NCBI GenBank assembly: GCA_934488615.1
Contig: CAKSSJ010000007.1
Coordinates: 4,962 to 68,961, forward strand
Direction of reading: 5' to 3'
Length of the DNA: 64,000 nucleotides
Source of the DNA: an uncultured Eubacteriales bacterium
Lineage (GTDB): Bacteria > Bacillota > Clostridia > Oscillospirales > Acutalibacteraceae
Shown here: piece after piece, positions 48,936 through 58,040 of the stretch
How positions within the stretch are numbered: the first letter of the stretch is position 1
How the letters are laid out: each line of letters starts with the position of its first letter
The notes under the pieces: generated by a model
The model's database searches: none
Seen by the model: only the letters and a program-made list of their open reading frames with translations
Told to the model about the DNA's origin: nothing
Program-made: the position numbers and the translations under genes

Positions 48936-48972
48936 TTGTTATTATTTTATCAAAGTTTTCTCGTTTTGGGAA
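48936..48972 (-). promoter_or_regulatory. Rex operator overlapping the rex promoter
   Basis: TTGTTATTATTTTATCAA (48936-48953) matches the Rex consensus TTGTTAA-N4-TTAACAA at 12 of 14 defined positions. On the minus strand a -10 TAAAAT (48949-48944) lies inside it, with a weak -35 TTCCCA (48972-48967) at 17 bases. Confidence 0.75.
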
Positions 48973-49044
48973 TTGCCTCTTTCTCATATCGGTATTGCAT
49001 TTATCGATATACCCTTGACGGAACAGGCTCACAGTCTGAAATGT

Positions 49045-49971
49045 TTATATAATCACATCAGAAATTGAGGCTATTGCGCCATATTTTTCAGTGCTTTTGC
49101 CCGAAACAAATACGGCTTTTTTTGTAAAATTTATTGCATCGTCCAACGAAAGCTCATCAAGGTTTTCACCTTTTTTGATAAACTCGCTGACAAAAGTGCC
49201 TAAAAAGATATCTCCTGCGCCCGTTGTGTCAACGGTTTTGGCTTTGATCGCAGGAACATGAGCCTTTTCGCCCTTGAAGCAGAGCGTTGCTCCCTTGTCG
49301 CCGTCCGTTACCAGTGCAAGCCTTACGTCCTTTTCAAAAAGGAAGTCCGTTCCCCTGCCACGGCTAATCATTTCAAGCTCCTCAACAGAAAGCTTGATGA
49401 TATCGACATAGGGAAGCAGAACCGCCATGCGCTCGGCCGCCTTTTCGGGACTGTCCCACAGCGGCGGACGGTAGTTGGGGTCATAGGTTACGGTACAACC
49501 GAATTCCTTTGCGGCTTTGACGGCTATCTCCGTGGAGAAATACGACGGCTCGTCCGTCAACGAAAGAGAGCCGAAATGAAATACCTTTGAATCGGCTATC
49601 AGCTTTTTGTCAACGTCGGCTTCATAGATAAACCTGTCCGCGCCGTAGGTTCTGTAAAAGCTGAACTTTCTGTCGCCCTTTTTGTCAAGCTCAACAAAAG
49701 CAAGGGTGGTATTGTGCTCATTATCCTTTTTAAGATAATCGCAGTCAATACCGCATTCCTTGACGGTTTTGATAAGAAAATCTCCGAGCAAGTCATCTCC
49801 GACCTTGCCGATGAAAGCCGTTTTAAGCCCTGCCCTTGCCGCAGTCGCAAGCACATTCAGCGGCGCTCCGCCCGCCTTACGGATAAAACGCATATCACCG
49901 ACAGAGTCAACCCCGTCGGGCACAAAATCTATCAGAATTTCGCCGAGGGCGGTTATGTCATATTTTCGCAT
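49045..49971 (-). CDS. PfkB-family carbohydrate kinase, fructokinase-like
   Basis: A 308-residue sugar kinase. It opens DITALGEILIDFVPDG. It has the PfkB signature regions RKAGGAPLNVLATAARAG (substrate GG) and DTTGAGDIFLGTFVSEFI (catalytic Asp in GAGD), and the ATP-site segment LALVTDGDKGATLCF. The order and FDPNYR-type segment (VTYDPNYRPPLW) favour the fructokinase group, but ribokinase-like alternatives remain. The ATG at 49971 follows AAAGGGTG. It has its own promoter and no co-directional partner. Confidence 0.88.
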   Translation of the reverse strand: MRKYDITALGEILIDFVPDGVDSVGDMRFIRKAGGAPLNVLATAARAGLKTAFIGKVGDDLLGDFLIKTVKECGIDCDYLKKDNEHNTTLAFVELDKKGDRKFSFYRTYGADRFIYEADVDKKLIADSKVFHFGSLSLTDEPSYFSTEIAVKAAKEFGCTVTYDPNYRPPLWDSPEKAAERMAVLLPYVDIIKLSVEELEMISRGRGTDFLFEKDVRLALVTDGDKGATLCFKGEKAHVPAIKAKTVDTTGAGDIFLGTFVSEFIKKGENLDELSLDDAINFTKKAVFVSGKSTEKYGAIASISDVII

Positions 49972-50008
49972 AGCTGTCACCCTTTGTAAAATACTTAATA
50001 CAATTATA

Positions 50009-50037
50009 ATTATATATTATAGGTTTGTATTTTTCAA
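50009..50037 (-). promoter_or_regulatory. Promoter of the PfkB kinase gene
   Basis: Minus strand TTGAAA (50037-50032), 17 bases, TATAAT (50014-50009). Confidence 0.65.
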
Positions 50038-50059
50038 GCGGTTTGTCTATTTAAAGTGC

Positions 50060-50088
50060 TTGCTTTTTTATGTATGATATAGTAAAAT
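50060..50088 (+). promoter_or_regulatory. Promoter of the ChbG-like gene
   Basis: TTGCTT (50060-50065), 17 bases, TAAAAT (50083-50088). Confidence 0.55.
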
Positions 50089-50131
50089 ATGTATGATTAT
50101 GTAATCATTCTCCGAATGAGAAAAAACAGGA

Positions 50132-51007
50132 GTGATAATTATCAGTAAGTATCTTATTATAAACGCCGACGACTTCGGACTTTGCCATTCGGCAAACGAA
50201 GCTTGCATGGATCTTTTTGAAAGCGGCTGTCTGCTTTCTTCAACAATAATGGCTCCGTGCCCCGGCGCAGACGAAGCAATTGAATTTGCAAAGGCACATC
50301 CGCAGTACGCTATCGGCGTCCATCTTACCCACACAAACGAGTGGATGGACAAATTCCCGTGGGGACCTTTGACCGACGGCAAGAGCATCAGAACTCCCGA
50401 GGGCAGAATGTGGCCCGAGAGCGAGGACTTTGAAGCTCACTGCACCTACGATGACGCATGTGCCGAAACGCTTGCACAGATCGAATATTTTGAAAAGAAG
50501 GGCATGAAGCCGTCGCACGTTGACTCGCACATGGGCGCGCTTTACGGTCTCAACGGCAAGCTGAAAATGCTTCCTAAAACGCTCGCGATCTGCGGTAAAA
50601 AGGGCTATCCGTTCCGCATGTTCTCAAAGCCGCTTGAATCCCAGTGTCCCCCGGGCACACCGATGTGGCTGTTCAAGGCGGCATGCCGTTTCTCGGGCAT
50701 GTTCGGCAAGATAAATCACGTTCCGATGCCCGATTATCTGATTTTCCCCGAGAGCATTGAGAGCGGAAACTCATATGATGAGTTCAAGCACAATTTCATC
50801 ACATATCTTACGGATATCCCGGACGGAATTTGCGAGACATATATCCACCCGGCTCTTGATACCGACGAGATGAAAGCCATCACCGGAAGATGGAAAAGAA
50901 GATACTGGGAATATCTCATCATGAAAGACCCGGATATTTATAAGGCATTTGATGAGCACAATATCAAGCTCATCAGCTACCGCGACCTTGTAAAGTTCAA
51001 AAAATAA
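50132..51007 (+). CDS. ChbG/YdjC-family carbohydrate deacetylase
   Basis: A 291-residue metal-dependent deacetylase of the ChbG/HpnK (YdjC) family, which remove acetyl groups from N-acetylated sugars such as chitooligosaccharides. Visible sites are LIINADDFGLCHSAN (metal Asp and catalytic Asp), AIGVHLTHTNEW (His) and PSHVDSHMGAL (HxxSH), with the closing ISYRDL. The start is uncertain. GTG at 50132 overlaps the GGAG site; ATT at 50138 or ATC at 50141 is better spaced and would give the family-like start MSKYLIINADDFG. Its lone position gives no hint of substrate. Confidence 0.85.
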   Translation: MIIISKYLIINADDFGLCHSANEACMDLFESGCLLSSTIMAPCPGADEAIEFAKAHPQYAIGVHLTHTNEWMDKFPWGPLTDGKSIRTPEGRMWPESEDFEAHCTYDDACAETLAQIEYFEKKGMKPSHVDSHMGALYGLNGKLKMLPKTLAICGKKGYPFRMFSKPLESQCPPGTPMWLFKAACRFSGMFGKINHVPMPDYLIFPESIESGNSYDEFKHNFITYLTDIPDGICETYIHPALDTDEMKAITGRWKRRYWEYLIMKDPDIYKAFDEHNIKLISYRDLVKFKK

Positions 51008-51015
51008 GCGACAAT

Positions 51016-51050
51016 AGACGAAAGCGGTCAAAATTGCTTTCGTCTTTTTA
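51016..51050 (+). terminator. Terminator of the ChbG-like gene
   Basis: AGACGAAAGC pairs with GCTTTCGTCT and is followed by TTTTATAT. Confidence 0.88.
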
Positions 51051-51078
51051 TATATAGTAAAAATCAAACAGCTTAAAC

Positions 51079-51108
51079 GAAACCGCTCTCCAAAAGGAAA
51101 GCGGTTTT
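51079..51108 (-). terminator. Terminator of hisS-aspS
   Basis: AAAACCGCT and AGCGGTTTCG on the minus strand form a stem followed by TTTAA, just past the aspS stop. Confidence 0.7.
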
Positions 51109-51116
51109 GACTCTGT

Positions 51117-52898
51117 TTATTCTGTTTTAAGCTTTATTCCAAGCTCGTCAAGCTGGAGGTCATCAACCTCTGCGGGACAGCCTGTCATCGGCTCGCTTGC
51201 GTTCTGAACCTTCGGATATGCGACAACATCTCTCAGGCTGTCGCAGCCGAGCATCTGCATAACGAGACGGTCAAGACCGATGCCCATTCCGCCGTGCGGC
51301 GGTGCGCCGTATCTGAATGCGTCAAGCAGATAACCGAACTTCGCATAAGCCTCCTCCTGAGTGAGGTTGAGGAGAGTGAAAATTCTGCTCTGAAGCTCAG
51401 GGTTCGTAATTCTGATTGAGCCCGACGAAAGCTCAATTCCGTTGAGAACAAGGTCGTATGCCTTTGCTCTTACCTTAGCCTTGTCTGTTTCAAGGTATTC
51501 AAGGCACTCATCCATCGGAGCGGTGAACGGGTGGTGCATTGCAACCCAAGTCTTGCTGTCCTCGTCCCAATCGAAGAACGGGAACTCTGTGATCCAAAGG
51601 AGATTGTACTGACCCTCGGGAATTATGTCAAGTCTCTTTGCAACCTCCTGACGGAGTGCACCGAGAGCGTTGAAAACAATTGAATTCTTAACGTCGCCGA
51701 TGATGAGAACAACGTCGCCTGCTTCTGCGCCTGCCTTGTCAAGAATAGCCTTGAGCTCGTCCTCGGTGATGAACTTTGCAAAAGATGAGGAAACAGTTCC
51801 GTCCTCGGCAATTCTTGCCCATGCAAGACCCTTTGCACCGTTACCCTTAACCGAATCGGTGAGCTTGTCTATCTCTTTTCTTGAAAGTGATTTGAATGCG
51901 TTCTTAGCAGTAATGCCACGAACAGAACCGCCGTCCTTGACTGTATTGGAGAACACGCCGAAGCCGCAGTCCTTAACGATATCGCTGAGATCATAAAGCT
52001 CCATGCCGTAACGTGTATCGGGCTTATCGGAACCGAAGCGCTCCATTGCCTCTTTATATGTAATTCTCGGGAGCGGAAGCTGAATGTCAACGCCGAGAGC
52101 CTCTTTGAAAACTCGCTTCATATAGCCTTCGCCGATGTGGAGAACGTCCTCCATGTCAACAAATGACATTTCAAGGTCGATCTGTGTGAATTCGGGCTGA
52201 CGGTCGGCACGGAGATCCTCGTCACGGAAGCAGCGTGCGATCTGCATGTATCTGTCAAAGCCTGCAACCATTGAAAGCTGCTTGTAGAGCTGAGGTGACT
52301 GCGGAAGTGCATAGAACGAACCGTTGTGAATACGGCTGGGAACGAGGAAGTCTCTTGCTCCCTCGGGAGTGGAACGGATAAGAATCGGGGTTTCAATCTC
52401 GATGAAGCCGTTCTCGTCGAAATAGTCACGGGTAATTTTGCAAATCTTATGACGCATGATTATGTTGCGCTGAAGGTCGGGACGGCGAAGGTCGAGATAG
52501 CGGTATTTAAGTCTTGTCAGCTCTGAGGTCTGGCAGTTTTCGACGATCTCAAACGGCGGAGTCTCGCTCTTGCCGAGAACTCGAAGGTCTGTAACATCAA
52601 CCTCAATCTCACCTGTCGGGATTTCCATGTTCTTTGAGGAACGCTCACGGACAACACCCTTTGCCATAAGGACAAATTCGCTTCTTGCGGAAAATGCCTT
52701 GTCAAAGATCTCTTTGTCCGTGTTCTCGCCGAATGCGAGCTGAACAATGCCTGTTCTGTCACGCAAGTCAATAAAGATAAGTGCGCCGAGGTCACGCTGA
52801 CGCTGTACCCAGCCTGCAACGACAACCTCTTTGCCGACATCGCCGATTCTGAGATCGCCGCAATAGTCGGTACGCTTTAAGCCTGTCATAAAGTCCAT
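51117..52898 (-). CDS. aspS: Aspartate-tRNA ligase
   Basis: Class II aminoacyl-tRNA synthetase charging tRNA-Asp. The 593-residue bacterial-type enzyme has an OB anticodon-binding domain (VVVAGWVQRQRDLGALIFID), flipping-loop and motif 2 region (QIARCFRDEDLRADRQPEFT), a GAD insertion domain (about 290-410), and motif 3 GMGIGLDRLVM. The start ATG shares one base with the hisS stop, and AGGAGG lies inside the hisS end, so the pair is coupled. Whether it is strictly tRNA-Asp specific or also charges tRNA-Asn cannot be told by eye. Confidence 0.97.
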   Translation of the reverse strand: MDFMTGLKRTDYCGDLRIGDVGKEVVVAGWVQRQRDLGALIFIDLRDRTGIVQLAFGENTDKEIFDKAFSARSEFVLMAKGVVRERSSKNMEIPTGEIEVDVTDLRVLGKSETPPFEIVENCQTSELTRLKYRYLDLRRPDLQRNIIMRHKICKITRDYFDENGFIEIETPILIRSTPEGARDFLVPSRIHNGSFYALPQSPQLYKQLSMVAGFDRYMQIARCFRDEDLRADRQPEFTQIDLEMSFVDMEDVLHIGEGYMKRVFKEALGVDIQLPLPRITYKEAMERFGSDKPDTRYGMELYDLSDIVKDCGFGVFSNTVKDGGSVRGITAKNAFKSLSRKEIDKLTDSVKGNGAKGLAWARIAEDGTVSSSFAKFITEDELKAILDKAGAEAGDVVLIIGDVKNSIVFNALGALRQEVAKRLDIIPEGQYNLLWITEFPFFDWDEDSKTWVAMHHPFTAPMDECLEYLETDKAKVRAKAYDLVLNGIELSSGSIRITNPELQSRIFTLLNLTQEEAYAKFGYLLDAFRYGAPPHGGMGIGLDRLVMQMLGCDSLRDVVAYPKVQNASEPMTGCPAEVDDLQLDELGIKLKTE

Positions 52899-54250
52899 TA
52901 TATTAAGCCTCCTAAAATTTTGCTTAAATCTATATTATCCATATCCTCGGCAGCTGTGCCCTGGAGCTTCATTGCCGCCGACTGAAGTGAATATTCCATA
53001 AAATCATCCGAAAAGCTGTCAAGAGAGATCTCCTGTGTTTCGCCGCTTTCCATATTTTTGACCTTGGCAACGCCTGCCGTGAGGTCGTCGTCGCCGATAA
53101 TCGTTGTAAACCTTGCACCGATTTTGTCGGCAAACTTCATCTGAGCCTTTACCGAACGTCCGACAACGTCAAACTGTGCGCTGATACCCGACTGACGAAG
53201 CTCAAGCGCAAGCGCCGCCGCCTTGGTGAGCGCCGCGTCACCGATACTGCCGATGTAAATCTCGGGAACATCCGCCGCCGGAAGTTCGATTTCCTGCGCT
53301 TCGAGAAGAAGAAGGATTCTTTCAAGTCCGAGCGCAAAGCCGAGAGCCGGAACATGGGGACCGCCGATTTCTTCAACAAGTCCGTCATAGCGTCCGCCGG
53401 CACAGACTGCGCTCTGTGCGCCGAGTGCGTCCGTCACAAACTCAAATACCGTGCGTGTATAATAATCAAGACCTCTGACGATGTGCGGATTGACCGTGTA
53501 CGAAATGTTCATCGCCTCAAGGTACATTTTAACCTTTTCAAAGTGATCGTGACAGTCGTCACAGAGATAGTCGAGAATTATCGGCGCTCCCTGTCCGATT
53601 TCATGACAAATCGGGCTCTTGCAATCGAGAATTCTCATCGGATTTCTTTCAAGTCTTTCACGGCAGGTGTCGCAAAGCTCGTCCTTACGGGACTCAAAAT
53701 ATGCCTTCAGAGCTTCCTGATACTTCTTGCGACAGGTCGGACAACCGATTGAATTTATCTCAAGGCTGATTCTGTCAATACCGAGGAAGCCGAAAATCTC
53801 ATTGCCGAGCGAGATAACCTCTGCGTCTGCGGCAGGAGAAGCTGTACCGTAGCACTCAACACCGAACTGGTGAAATTCACGCAGCCTGCCTGCCTGCGGC
53901 TTTTCATAACGGTAGCAGGAGGTTACATAGCTGACCTTCTGCGGCATAGGCTCGTTCTGAAGCCCGTGCTCGAGGAAAGCTCTTGCTGCGCCTGCCGTTC
54001 CCTCGGGTCTGAGGGTAATCGAACGGCCGCCCTTATCGTTAAAGGTATACATCTCTTTCTGAACAACGTCCGTCGTGTCGCCGACAGAACGTGTAAAAAG
54101 CTCCGTGTGCTCAAAGACAGGAGTGCGGATCTCTCTGAATCCGAAATCCTTTGCAATGTTGAGCAGGGTGCTTTCGATAAACTGGTTTTTGTGGCTCTCG
54201 GAGGGAAGAACGTCCTGCGTTCCCTTGATAGCCTTGGTTATAAGTGCCAT
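52898..54250 (-). CDS. hisS: Histidine-tRNA ligase
   Basis: Class II synthetase charging tRNA-His. The 450-residue enzyme shows IKGTQDVLPSES at the start, motif 2 SYRYE-type segment CYRYEKPQAGRLREFHQFGV, the histidine-specific VRGLDYYTRTVFEFV and AGGRYDGLVEEIGG, and a C-terminal anticodon-binding domain. A Cys pattern (CPTC, CDTC) in the insertion domain is usual for clostridial enzymes. The ATG at 54250 follows GAGGAG. No T-box leader fits in the 48-base gap upstream. Confidence 0.97.
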   Translation of the reverse strand: MALITKAIKGTQDVLPSESHKNQFIESTLLNIAKDFGFREIRTPVFEHTELFTRSVGDTTDVVQKEMYTFNDKGGRSITLRPEGTAGAARAFLEHGLQNEPMPQKVSYVTSCYRYEKPQAGRLREFHQFGVECYGTASPAADAEVISLGNEIFGFLGIDRISLEINSIGCPTCRKKYQEALKAYFESRKDELCDTCRERLERNPMRILDCKSPICHEIGQGAPIILDYLCDDCHDHFEKVKMYLEAMNISYTVNPHIVRGLDYYTRTVFEFVTDALGAQSAVCAGGRYDGLVEEIGGPHVPALGFALGLERILLLLEAQEIELPAADVPEIYIGSIGDAALTKAAALALELRQSGISAQFDVVGRSVKAQMKFADKIGARFTTIIGDDDLTAGVAKVKNMESGETQEISLDSFSDDFMEYSLQSAAMKLQGTAAEDMDNIDLSKILGGLI

Positions 54251-54298
54251 ACTTAAACTCCTCACTGAGTTATATTATGTAACTGCCGTTTGGGGCTG

Positions 54299-54952
54299 TT
54301 ACTTATTTATCTTATCTTTTCTGTAGTCCGTCATCAAAATATGAAAAGCCATGTATTCGGGCAAAAGCGCCTGCGCGGCAATAATAGCGACCGCCAGGCT
54401 TTTCGCAACGCCCGTTATCGCAAAATATACAATAGTAAAAATAACGCTTGCAATGCCGAGCGCCAGCGACAGCCACGAAAGAGCATACGGCTTTTTAAAA
54501 ACTCCTGCCGCCCTGAGCAAAAGAATTATATCCCCCAGAACAAATGCGGCAAGCGAAAAAATATAATAGAAATCCGCCAAACCGCCGTAATTGACGCTTA
54601 CCTTTGCAAAAACAACAATGGCAAGCCAGTTGCCGATAAAAGGAAGCGACAGCACAGCGCCGAGGATCTCCGCCGTCTTTTGCGGCAGTCCGTGATAATT
54701 GCCGTAAATAAACGGCACGCTGACAAGAAAAACGATGACCGAAATCATCATTGCAATTTCGGAATAGTAGGCGCATTTGAAGAACAGGCTGAAAAAGGCA
54801 AAAATCACAAAAAGCGCTCCGACGGCAAAAAAGCCGACAGAAAGAGCAAGCTCCTTTTTATCTCTCTGCTTTTTGCGCTTTATCGGTTTTCCGCAATGCG
54901 GACACTTGATAAAATTTGGATTCACTTCTTTTTTGCAGTTCTTACAGCGCAT
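54299..54952 (-). CDS. Zinc-ribbon multi-pass membrane protein
   Basis: A 217-residue protein with an N-terminal four-Cys zinc ribbon (MRCKNCKKEV and IKCPHCGKPIKRKKQRDKK) followed by five to six membrane helices with short loops. Hydrophobic segments include VGFFAVGALFVIFAFFSLFF, IAMMISVIVFLVSVPFIYG and LGDIILLLRAAGVF. GGCGGAGG precedes the ATG. It is analogous in layout, but not obviously homologous, to the zinc-ribbon protein at 38928. The function is unknown. It lies 48 bases before hisS. Confidence 0.7.
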   Translation of the reverse strand: MRCKNCKKEVNPNFIKCPHCGKPIKRKKQRDKKELALSVGFFAVGALFVIFAFFSLFFKCAYYSEIAMMISVIVFLVSVPFIYGNYHGLPQKTAEILGAVLSLPFIGNWLAIVVFAKVSVNYGGLADFYYIFSLAAFVLGDIILLLRAAGVFKKPYALSWLSLALGIASVIFTIVYFAITGVAKSLAVAIIAAQALLPEYMAFHILMTDYRKDKINK

Positions 54953-54991
54953 GTTTTTCCTCCGCCGTGTGTATAATTTTCAGGACACAGC

Positions 54992-55038
54992 TATCCTGCC
55001 CGCACGGCAAATTATTTTTTCCGCCGCACAGCAGGATA
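54992..55038 (-). other. Hairpin between mgsA and the zinc-ribbon gene
   Basis: TATCCTGC pairs with GCAGGATA, with an inner CGGC/GCCG stem. There is no U tract in the mRNA sense, so its effect on transcription is unclear. Confidence 0.4.
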
Positions 55039-55055
55039 AAGCATTTAAAATCAAA

Positions 55056-55460
55056 TCAATATTTCGGATTGACGATATCGCGCCAATCAAGATCGCCTCT
55101 GTCGAGCGAATGGATAAGTGCTTCGGCAGTGGCAATGTTCGTTGCCGCAGGAACGTTGTGAACGTCGCAAAGTCTGAGCAGGCTTGAAACGTTCGGCTCA
55201 TGCTCCTTCGGATCAAGCGGATCATTGAATATGAGAAGCATGTCTATCTCATTGCAGGCAATAAGCGCACCGATCTGCTGATCTCCGCCCTGCGAGCCGC
55301 GCAGAAATGTCGTTATTTCAAGACCTGTTGCGTCGGCAACGAGCTTGCCCGTTGTGCCTGTTGCAAAGAGTCTGTGACGGCTGAGAATTCCGCAATATGC
55401 AATGCAGAACTGAGTCATAAGCTCTTTCTTTGCGTCATGAGCAATAATAGCAATATTCAT
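55056..55460 (-). CDS. mgsA: Methylglyoxal synthase
   Basis: Converts dihydroxyacetone phosphate to methylglyoxal and phosphate, a glycolytic bypass under phosphate limitation. The 134-residue protein has IAIIAHDAKKELM at the start, LFATGTTGKLVADATGLEI (phosphate site), FLRGSQGGDQQIGALIACNE with MLLIFNDPLDPKEHEPNV (catalytic Asp region), and CDVHNVPAATNIATAEAL. GGAGG precedes the ATG. It lies 19 bases after gyrA on the same strand and may be the last gene of the gyrase transcript. Confidence 0.95.
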   Translation of the reverse strand: MNIAIIAHDAKKELMTQFCIAYCGILSRHRLFATGTTGKLVADATGLEITTFLRGSQGGDQQIGALIACNEIDMLLIFNDPLDPKEHEPNVSSLLRLCDVHNVPAATNIATAEALIHSLDRGDLDWRDIVNPKY

Positions 55461-55478
55461 AAATTACCTCCGTTTCTT

Positions 55479-58025
55479 TTATTCGGGGTTGTTTTCTGTT
55501 TCGTTATTTTCAACAGCCTGAGTTGCCTCACCCTCTGCGTTTTCCTCAGCAGGGGTTTCCTCCTCTTCTTCCTTTTCAACAGGAGTGAGCGTTACGATCT
55601 TCTCACCCTCGGAAACCCTCATTACACGGACGCCCTTTGACGGACGGGCAAACTTGCTGATTCCGTCTGCGGGAATACGGATGATGATTCCGTCGGAGGA
55701 GATGAGAATGATGTCATTGTCATCGCTGACAGATGTAACTGCCGCAACATCGCCGTTTTTATCTGTATGGTAGTTGATAAGACCCTTACCGCCTCTGGAC
55801 TGGACGCGGTAATTGTCAAAGTCGCTGATACGTCCGAAGCCCGTTTCGCTGACGGTGAGAATGGACTTGCCCTCCTCAACGGTTGCAACACCGATAACCT
55901 CATCGCCCTCGGCAAGCTCGATTGCCTTAACACCTCGTGCGGTTCTGCCTATCGGTCGTGCATCGTTCTCATTGAAGCGAATGGACATACCCTTTTTGGT
56001 TGCAACGATGATATCGTCGTTGCCCTTTGTCATCTTGACCCATGCAAGCTCGTCGCCCTCATCAAGAGTGATAGCGATAACGCCTGTGCGGCGGATATTA
56101 GCGTACTCGGTAACTGCCGAACGCTTGATAATACCATTGCGTGTAAACATGCAAAGATATTTATACTCGTCGCCGCTGCCGCAGTTCATCGAAGAAATAG
56201 TTTCTCCGCTCTCAAGAGGAAGCAGGTTGACGATATTCATGCCCTTGCTGGTTCGTGAGCCCTCGGGGATCTCATAGCCCTTGAGCCTGAATGTTCTGCC
56301 CTTTGAGGTAAAGAAAGCGATATGGTCATGGGTCGAAGCGGTGAACATCGTCTTAACGATATCATCCTCACGCCTTGTAAGACCCTTGATGCCCTTGCCG
56401 CCTCTGCGCTGAGTTTGGTACTCGGACATCGGAATACGCTTGATATATCCGAAATCGGTCAGAGTAAATACGCAGGTCTCCTCGGGGATAAGATCCTCGA
56501 TATCAACCTCGCCCGAAACGTTCATGATCTCTGTGCGGCGGTCGTCGCCGTATTTGTCGGAAATTTCCATAGCCTCTGCCTTAACAAGTCCGAGGAGCTT
56601 ATGCTCGTCGCCGAGAAGCTCGAGGAATTCTGCAATCTTTGCCTTAAGCTCGGCAAGCTCGTCCTCAATCTTGATTCTTTCAAGACCTGTCAACTGACCG
56701 AGACGCATCTGAACTATCGCCTGCGCCTGAACATCGTCAAGGCCGAAGCGTGTCATGAGAGCCTCTTTACCTTCATTAACACTCTTTGAATTACGAAGAA
56801 TATTGATAACCTCGTCGATAAAATCAAGAGCGGTGAGAAGTCCTTCAAGTATATGAGCCCTGTCCTGAGCCTTTTTGAGGTCGTACTGAGTTCTTCTTGT
56901 GACAACCTCTTTCTGGAAGTCGATATAATTCTGAAGAATTTCCTTAAGGGTAAGGATCTTCGGCTCGCCGTTGACGATCGCAAGCAGAATTACGCCGAAC
57001 GTTGTCTGAAGCTGAGTATAGGAATAAAGCTGATTGAGAACGACCTGCGGATTTGCGTCACGCTTGAGGTCGATTGAGATGTGCATACCTGCCTTTGAGG
57101 AATAGTCGTTGATATCGGAGATACCCTCGATCTTCTTATCCTTAACAAGGTCTGCAATGCTCTCGATAAGTCTCGCTTTATTAACGTTATAGGGAATTTC
57201 GGTAACCTTGATTTCAAAGCGGCCGTTCTTTTTCTCAACTATCTCCGCGCGGGCACGGACAACTATCTTGCCTCTGCCTGTTGCATAAGCGGCTCTCATT
57301 CCCGAGCGACCCATGATAATACCGTAGGTCGGAAAATCGGGTCCCTTAATGTGCTCCATAAGCTCGTCGAGCGAAGCGTCGGGATTGTCGATGAGGCAGC
57401 ACATTCCGTCAATAACCTCACGGAGATTGTGCGGCGGAATATTCGTTGCCATACCGACGGCGATACCCATTGAACCGTTTACGAGAATATTCGGAAAACG
57501 TGAGGGAAGAACTGTCGGCTCCTTAAGTCTGTCATCGTAGTTCGTTGTGAAATCTATTGTGTCCTTGTCGATATCGGTCAGCATTTTGAGAGCCATTTTG
57601 CTCATTCTTGACTCGGTATATCGGTAAGCAGCCGGCGGGTCGCCGTCGATTGAGCCGAAGTTACCGTGACCGTCAACAAGAGTGTATCTCATTGAGAAAT
57701 TCTGTGCAAGACGAACCATTGCGTCGTAAACGGAAGCGTCACCGTGGGGATGATAGCGACCGAGAACGGAACCGACTGTGTCGGCGCACTTACGGTAAGC
57801 CTTGTCCGGAGTCAGGTTGTTTTCATACATTGTATAAAGGATACGGCGGTGAACGGGCTTCAAGCCGTCACGCACGTCGGGCAATGCACGGGAAACAATA
57901 ACCGACATTGAATAGTCAAGGAAAGCCTTTCTGACTTCCTTATTGATATCTACATTATATATGGTGGTATTCTCCAGATTTTCTTTGAAGTTTTCGTCCG
58001 GATGATAACCGTCCTGCTTAGCCAT
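55479..58025 (-). CDS. gyrA: DNA gyrase subunit A
   Basis: The DNA-cleaving subunit of gyrase, introducing negative supercoils. The 848-residue protein has the winged-helix cleavage domain with catalytic Tyr136 in AAYRYTESRM, the tower, coiled coil and a C-terminal beta-pinwheel with QTQRRGGKGIKGL as GyrA box. The acidic Glu-rich tail follows. The quinolone region reads HPHGDASVYDAM, with Ala97 at the position equivalent to E. coli Ser83. It starts 15 bases after gyrB with GGAGGGAAAC upstream. The GyrA box separates it from ParC. Confidence 0.96.
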   Translation of the reverse strand: MAKQDGYHPDENFKENLENTTIYNVDINKEVRKAFLDYSMSVIVSRALPDVRDGLKPVHRRILYTMYENNLTPDKAYRKCADTVGSVLGRYHPHGDASVYDAMVRLAQNFSMRYTLVDGHGNFGSIDGDPPAAYRYTESRMSKMALKMLTDIDKDTIDFTTNYDDRLKEPTVLPSRFPNILVNGSMGIAVGMATNIPPHNLREVIDGMCCLIDNPDASLDELMEHIKGPDFPTYGIIMGRSGMRAAYATGRGKIVVRARAEIVEKKNGRFEIKVTEIPYNVNKARLIESIADLVKDKKIEGISDINDYSSKAGMHISIDLKRDANPQVVLNQLYSYTQLQTTFGVILLAIVNGEPKILTLKEILQNYIDFQKEVVTRRTQYDLKKAQDRAHILEGLLTALDFIDEVINILRNSKSVNEGKEALMTRFGLDDVQAQAIVQMRLGQLTGLERIKIEDELAELKAKIAEFLELLGDEHKLLGLVKAEAMEISDKYGDDRRTEIMNVSGEVDIEDLIPEETCVFTLTDFGYIKRIPMSEYQTQRRGGKGIKGLTRREDDIVKTMFTASTHDHIAFFTSKGRTFRLKGYEIPEGSRTSKGMNIVNLLPLESGETISSMNCGSGDEYKYLCMFTRNGIIKRSAVTEYANIRRTGVIAITLDEGDELAWVKMTKGNDDIIVATKKGMSIRFNENDARPIGRTARGVKAIELAEGDEVIGVATVEEGKSILTVSETGFGRISDFDNYRVQSRGGKGLINYHTDKNGDVAAVTSVSDDNDIILISSDGIIIRIPADGISKFARPSKGVRVMRVSEGEKIVTLTPVEKEEEEETPAEENAEGEATQAVENNETENNPE

Positions 58026-58040
58026 GTCTGTTTCCCTCCT

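Noticed and set aside
54251..54298. T-box leader before hisS-aspS
   Set aside because: The gap is 48 bases, too short for a T-box, and contains no T-box sequence or terminator.
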